Shown: piece after piece, positions 31,291 through 34,440 of the stretch
Numbering within the stretch: the first letter of the stretch is position 1
Layout of the letters: each line of letters starts with the position of its first letter
DNA from: an uncultured Pelagibacteraceae bacterium
GTDB lineage: Bacteria > Pseudomonadota > Alphaproteobacteria > Pelagibacterales > Pelagibacteraceae
Reading direction: 5' to 3'
DNA length: 34,440 bases
NCBI GenBank assembly: GCA_902582385.1
Contig: CACHRX010000012.1
Span: 1-34,440, forward strand
Notes under the pieces: generated by a model
Told to the model about the DNA's origin: nothing
What the model saw: only the letters and a program-made list of their open reading frames with translations
Database searches by the model: none
Translations under genes and position numbers: made by a program

Positions 31291-32012
31291 TATTTTTTTT
31301 TTATTATTTCTTTAAAATTTCTAATTACTTTAGGTAAACCCTGAAAAACTGATTCACCTATTATGAAATGTCCAATATTAAGTTCTTTAATTTCTTTTAT
31401 TTTAGATATTATTCTTGTGGTTTTATAATCTAATCCATGACCCGCATGAATTTCTAAACCTAATTTATTTGCAAAAATGCAACATTTGATAATTCTTTTT
31501 AACTCATTTAAATAATTTTTTTTGGATTTAACCAAATTAGCTAGACGACCAGTATGGATCTCGATACAATCTGTATCTAGATCTTTTGAAATTTTAACAT
31601 CATTAATAGAAGGATTAATAAATAAACTTGTTCTTATATTATTTTTTTTAAACAAAGAGATAATTTTTTTTATTTTATTTTTATTTTTTTTAAGATTTAA
31701 GCCACCTTCAGTTGTAACCTCATTTCTATTTTCTGGAACTAAACATATGAAATTAGGTTTTATTTTTAGAGCAATACTAACAATTTTAGGATTTATAGAA
31801 ATTTCTAAATTAATTAAAAGATTTTTAATTGAACAAATTTTTTTTGCGTCAAAATCTTTAATATGTCTTCTATCCTCTCTCAAATGAATCGTAATAGAAT
31901 CAGCTCCCATTTTTTTTGCTAGCCTAGCGGCAATGACGGGATCAGGATGAAATTCTCCACGCGCATTTCTTAAAGTTGCTATATGATCAATATTAACACC
32001 TAAACGTTTCAC
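31290..32012 (-). CDS. pdxJ: Pyridoxine 5'-phosphate synthase
   Basis: The 240-residue TIM-barrel enzyme closes the vitamin B6 ring from 1-deoxyxylulose 5-phosphate and 3-amino-2-oxopropyl phosphate. Motifs are LGVNIDHIATLRNARGEFHPDP (4-25), ADSITIHLREDRRHI, FICLVPENRNEVTTEGGL, EIHTGRLA and EIHAGHGLDYKTT. The length is normal. It overlaps pyrE by 4 bases and acpS by 1. B6 made here serves PLP enzymes of the window such as MetY and GlyA. Confidence 0.97.
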   Translation of the reverse strand: MKRLGVNIDHIATLRNARGEFHPDPVIAARLAKKMGADSITIHLREDRRHIKDFDAKKICSIKNLLINLEISINPKIVSIALKIKPNFICLVPENRNEVTTEGGLNLKKNKNKIKKIISLFKKNNIRTSLFINPSINDVKISKDLDTDCIEIHTGRLANLVKSKKNYLNELKRIIKCCIFANKLGLEIHAGHGLDYKTTRIISKIKEIKELNIGHFIIGESVFQGLPKVIRNFKEIIKKK

Positions 32013-32596
32013 TTAATAAATCTACTCCCAGGGGTTGATATTGGGATCTTAATCAAGTTCTTAGGTAGTTGATTAGGTTTGTAAGTTGGTACGTCAATTT
32101 TAAGATGTGAAATTATTTTTTTTTTTATCTTTAAAGTTTTTTTTGTCGACCTATCAATTATTGTTGAAAAACCTACAACTGATCCTTTGGCTTTTTTAAT
32201 TAATTCAACACACTCCAAACTTGATTTACCTGTTGTTATAACATCTTCAATAATTAGAACTTTTGATCCTTTTTTTATTTTAAATCCTCTTCTCAAAATA
32301 AATTTTCCTTTCACTCTTTCACAAAAAAAAGTTTCTTTTTTTAATAGTTTGCCAACTTCATAACCAATAATAATCCCTCCCATTGCTGGAGCCAAAATTA
32401 AATCGATTTTTTTGAAATTTTTTTTAATCTTATATGCTAATGATTTACATATTTTCTCAGCTAAATGAGGATAACTTAATAATTTAGCACATTGAACATA
32501 TTTTGTTGAATGTAAGCCTGATGATAAAACAAAATGACCCTCTAATAATGCATCAGTTTTTTTTAAAATATCTAAGGATTTTTTGGGTGAAAGCAT
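32009..32596 (-). CDS. pyrE: Orotate phosphoribosyltransferase
   Basis: The 195-residue enzyme attaches orotate to PRPP in pyrimidine synthesis. The N-terminal ALLEGHFVLSSGLHS (17-31) is the substrate hood and the PRPP motif is VLIIEDVITTGKSSLE (about 113-128). The FFCERVKGKFILRRGF segment binds orotate. The conserved N-terminus starts within the first codons, so the 44-base overlap with the end of the upstream RSH gene seems genuine. Confidence 0.96.
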   Translation of the reverse strand: MLSPKKSLDILKKTDALLEGHFVLSSGLHSTKYVQCAKLLSYPHLAEKICKSLAYKIKKNFKKIDLILAPAMGGIIIGYEVGKLLKKETFFCERVKGKFILRRGFKIKKGSKVLIIEDVITTGKSSLECVELIKKAKGSVVGFSTIIDRSTKKTLKIKKKIISHLKIDVPTYKPNQLPKNLIKIPISTPGSRFIK

Positions 32597-34298
32597 TTCT
32601 TTTATCTTCGTGTCTAATTATCTTAAATTTTATACTCTTTTGTTTAAGCTCTGCAATAAAATTAGTGAAATTTTTAAGATCTCGAATGATTAATTGAAAC
32701 TTAAAATTAATATATTTGGGGTTTTTTTCTGTCATCTCTAAATTTGAAATGTTAAGTTTATGTTTTCCTATCAAAGAACTAACATTACCTAATTGACCTG
32801 GCTTATCAGGGAGCGAAATCCATAAAATTGTATTGTATTTTTTGACTCTTTCTTGCTTCTGCTCACCTCTTTCATGCCAATATCTTCTAATTGCTGCTCT
32901 CGCTTTACCTGTTTTTGTAGTTGGAATCCAGTGTAAAGAGGGGGATTGGTTTTTTGATGTTAAAATATTAACACTATCACCATTTCTTAATATAGATTGA
33001 AGTTCACTTTTGTTACCATTAATCTCACAACCAATTGCGGTATCTCCTATTTTTGTATGAACAGCATAAGCAAAATCAATTGGCGTTGCATCTTTTGGTA
33101 GTTTGATAACTGAACCCTTTGGTGTAAAACAAAAAACATTTTCCTGAAACATTTGCAGTTTTGTATATTCATAAGAGTGCTCAGGATTTTCATTTTTTTC
33201 AATAATTTCAACAAGATCTTTTAACCAGTCATATTCTTTCCAAGTTAAAGAATTAAATTTTTCAGATGATTTATACTGCCAATGAGAGGCTATACCTCTT
33301 TCTGCAAATTCGTGCATTACTTTTGTTCGAATTTGAATTTCTATAGGTTTTTTATTTGAACCAATAACAGCAGTGTGGATTGATTTGTAACCATTTATTT
33401 TTGCAGATGATATGTAGTCTTTAAACTTGCCTGGTATGCAATTATATCTTTTATGTAAAATACCTAAGGCTTTATAACAATCATCTACATTTTCAACAAT
33501 TATTCTAAAACCTATAATATCTGTGATTTGTTCTAAAGATACTCTTTTTTTTTGGACTTTACGCCAAATAGAAAAAGGAGTTTTTTCTCTTCCATAAATT
33601 TTTGATTTAATTTGATTAGCATTTAATAATTCAGTCAATTCTTTAGATAAACTTTCGAAGTTATCTTTTTTATCTAGTTTAATTTCATCAAGTCTTTTTT
33701 GAATTAATAATCTGGCATTATTATTTAGAATTTCAAAAGAAAGATCCTCAAGTTCATCCCTAATTCTATGCATACCCATCCTGTCTGCTAATGGTCCATA
33801 AATCTCCATTGTTTCCTGTGCAATTCTTTTTCTTTTATCTTCACGATTTATCGCCTTTATAGTTCTCATATTGTGTAATCGATCAGCAATTTTCACTAAT
33901 AGAACTCTTATATCTTTTGAGGTGGCTAAGATTAATTTTCTAAAATTTTCTGCTTTTGAATTTGATGTGGCTGTATTTTCAAAGACTGATATTTTTGTTA
34001 CACCATCCACTAAATCAGCAACCTCATCTCCAAATTCACCTTTAATTGTTTCATATGTAGCAAAAGTATCCTCTATAGTGTCATGTAATAATCCTGTGGT
34101 AATAGTTGCACTATCTAATTTTAAATCTGTAAGAATATTTGCTACTTCTATAGGATGAACTGAATATGGATCCCCTGAAGCTCTTTTCTGATTACTATGA
34201 GCTCTAACAGCAAAATCATAAGCCTTATTTAATTTCTCTGGATTTAAAAATTTATTATAAGTTTTAACTTTATTTATTAAGTCTTCAGAATTTAGCAT
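32553..34298 (-). CDS. spoT: Bifunctional (p)ppGpp synthetase/hydrolase, short RSH form
   Basis: This 581-residue stringent-response enzyme has an HD hydrolase domain at the N-terminus (H48, GLLHDTIEDT with H72-D73, KIADRLHNMRT at 136-146). The synthetase domain follows (FRIIVENVDD from 264, GYKSIHT at 303, EIQIRT at 320), then TGS (387-448). An ACT domain (490-560) follows almost at once. Typical long RSH enzymes are about 700-750 residues and carry a helical plus zinc-finger region between TGS and ACT; here only about 40 residues link them and no CC motif is present. Both active sites look intact. Its 3' end overlaps pyrE by 44 bases. The folK end lies 19 bases upstream. Confidence 0.95.
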   Translation of the reverse strand: MLNSEDLINKVKTYNKFLNPEKLNKAYDFAVRAHSNQKRASGDPYSVHPIEVANILTDLKLDSATITTGLLHDTIEDTFATYETIKGEFGDEVADLVDGVTKISVFENTATSNSKAENFRKLILATSKDIRVLLVKIADRLHNMRTIKAINREDKRKRIAQETMEIYGPLADRMGMHRIRDELEDLSFEILNNNARLLIQKRLDEIKLDKKDNFESLSKELTELLNANQIKSKIYGREKTPFSIWRKVQKKRVSLEQITDIIGFRIIVENVDDCYKALGILHKRYNCIPGKFKDYISSAKINGYKSIHTAVIGSNKKPIEIQIRTKVMHEFAERGIASHWQYKSSEKFNSLTWKEYDWLKDLVEIIEKNENPEHSYEYTKLQMFQENVFCFTPKGSVIKLPKDATPIDFAYAVHTKIGDTAIGCEINGNKSELQSILRNGDSVNILTSKNQSPSLHWIPTTKTGKARAAIRRYWHERGEQKQERVKKYNTILWISLPDKPGQLGNVSSLIGKHKLNISNLEMTEKNPKYINFKFQLIIRDLKNFTNFIAELKQKSIKFKIIRHEDKRNAFTQKILRYFKKN

Positions 34299-34317
34299 AA
34301 CTTATTATATCATTAAA

Positions 34318-34440
34318 TCAAATTTGTTTAATAGATCTAATGTCTCTATTTGTTAATGATAATATTAGTTTTCTTATATTTTGTTTAAAGACCGGATGTA
34401 CCCAATCTTTATTTAACTCAAATAACGGAAAAAGAACAAA
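34318..34440 (-). CDS. folK: Hydroxymethyldihydropterin pyrophosphokinase, C-terminal end (partial)
   Basis: The last 40 codons before the stop at 34318-34320 read FVLFPLFELNKDWVHPVF and then a helical tail. FVL-PL-E--xDWVHPV is the conserved C-terminal block of FolK, the folate-pathway kinase, and its usual alphaproteobacterial place is upstream of the RSH gene. The rest of the gene lies outside the window. No rpoZ lies between it and the RSH gene. Confidence 0.8.
   Translation of the reverse strand, partial: FVLFPLFELNKDWVHPVFKQNIRKLILSLTNRDIRSIKQI

Noticed and set aside
1..34440. tRNA or rRNA genes, CRISPR arrays, insertion sequences.
   Set aside because: No cloverleaf with a recognisable T-arm, no regular direct repeats with spacers, and no transposase with terminal repeats were seen in reading both strands.

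Overview
The window looks like a chromosome segment from a SAR11-clade alphaproteobacterium (Pelagibacterales). The evidence is the very AT-rich sequence, genes that abut or overlap by a few bases, lysine/asparagine/isoleucine-rich proteins, alphaproteobacterial gene orders (folK-RSH-pyrE-pdxJ-acpS-lepB-rnc-recO and rpmF-plsX-ihfA-merR), and a tandem SAM-II/SAM-V riboswitch pair in front of metY, an arrangement known from marine SAR11-type bacteria.

Positions 1-7139 form an accessory island. The edge of an NAD-binding oxidoreductase gene (1-82) is followed by a tyrosine-recombinase integrase (120-1031). Directly upstream of the integrase start lies an 11-7-11 bp inverted repeat that resembles a dif/att core. 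Next come a tiny membrane protein, a GC-rich block (about 51% GC) that looks like an unidentified structured RNA ending in a terminator-like hairpin, and a single-domain alkylguanine-DNA alkyltransferase-like gene. After a gene-poor stretch, a tightly coupled four-gene minus-strand operon (6012 to 2383) encodes a small helical protein, a 794-residue GHKL-type ATPase with Ig-like domains, a winged-helix protein and a 107-residue protein. A PvuII-type N4-cytosine DNA methyltransferase is divergent from it (6222-7139). The whole resembles a restriction-modification-like or defence system in which no nuclease can be recognised. It is the best candidate here for an undescribed system.

From 7132 onward the content is core genome. 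Two permeases (EamA, AEC) are followed by hom, a small lipoprotein, argC, and the ribosomal pair rplM-rpsI. Divergent from rplM is the riboswitch-controlled metY. Then come heme A synthase, a chorismate mutase-like gene, rpmG, and the rpmF-plsX-ihfA-merR cluster (without fabH). A cytochrome bc1 assembly chaperone and bamE have divergent start codons that share bases. The H+-pyrophosphatase hppA follows.

A long minus-strand operon (27762 to 20460) carries an Asp/Asn hydroxylase-like gene, rpiB, glyA, nrdR, ribD, ribE, ribBX, ribH, nusB and thiL, linking one-carbon, ribonucleotide-reductase control, flavin and thiamine metabolism. hemB is divergent from it. The right end (34440 to 28825) is folK, a shortened RSH (p)ppGpp enzyme, pyrE, pdxJ, acpS, lepB, rnc and recO. 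era and rpoZ are missing from the positions they often occupy in alphaproteobacteria. No tRNA, rRNA, CRISPR array or insertion sequence was seen.
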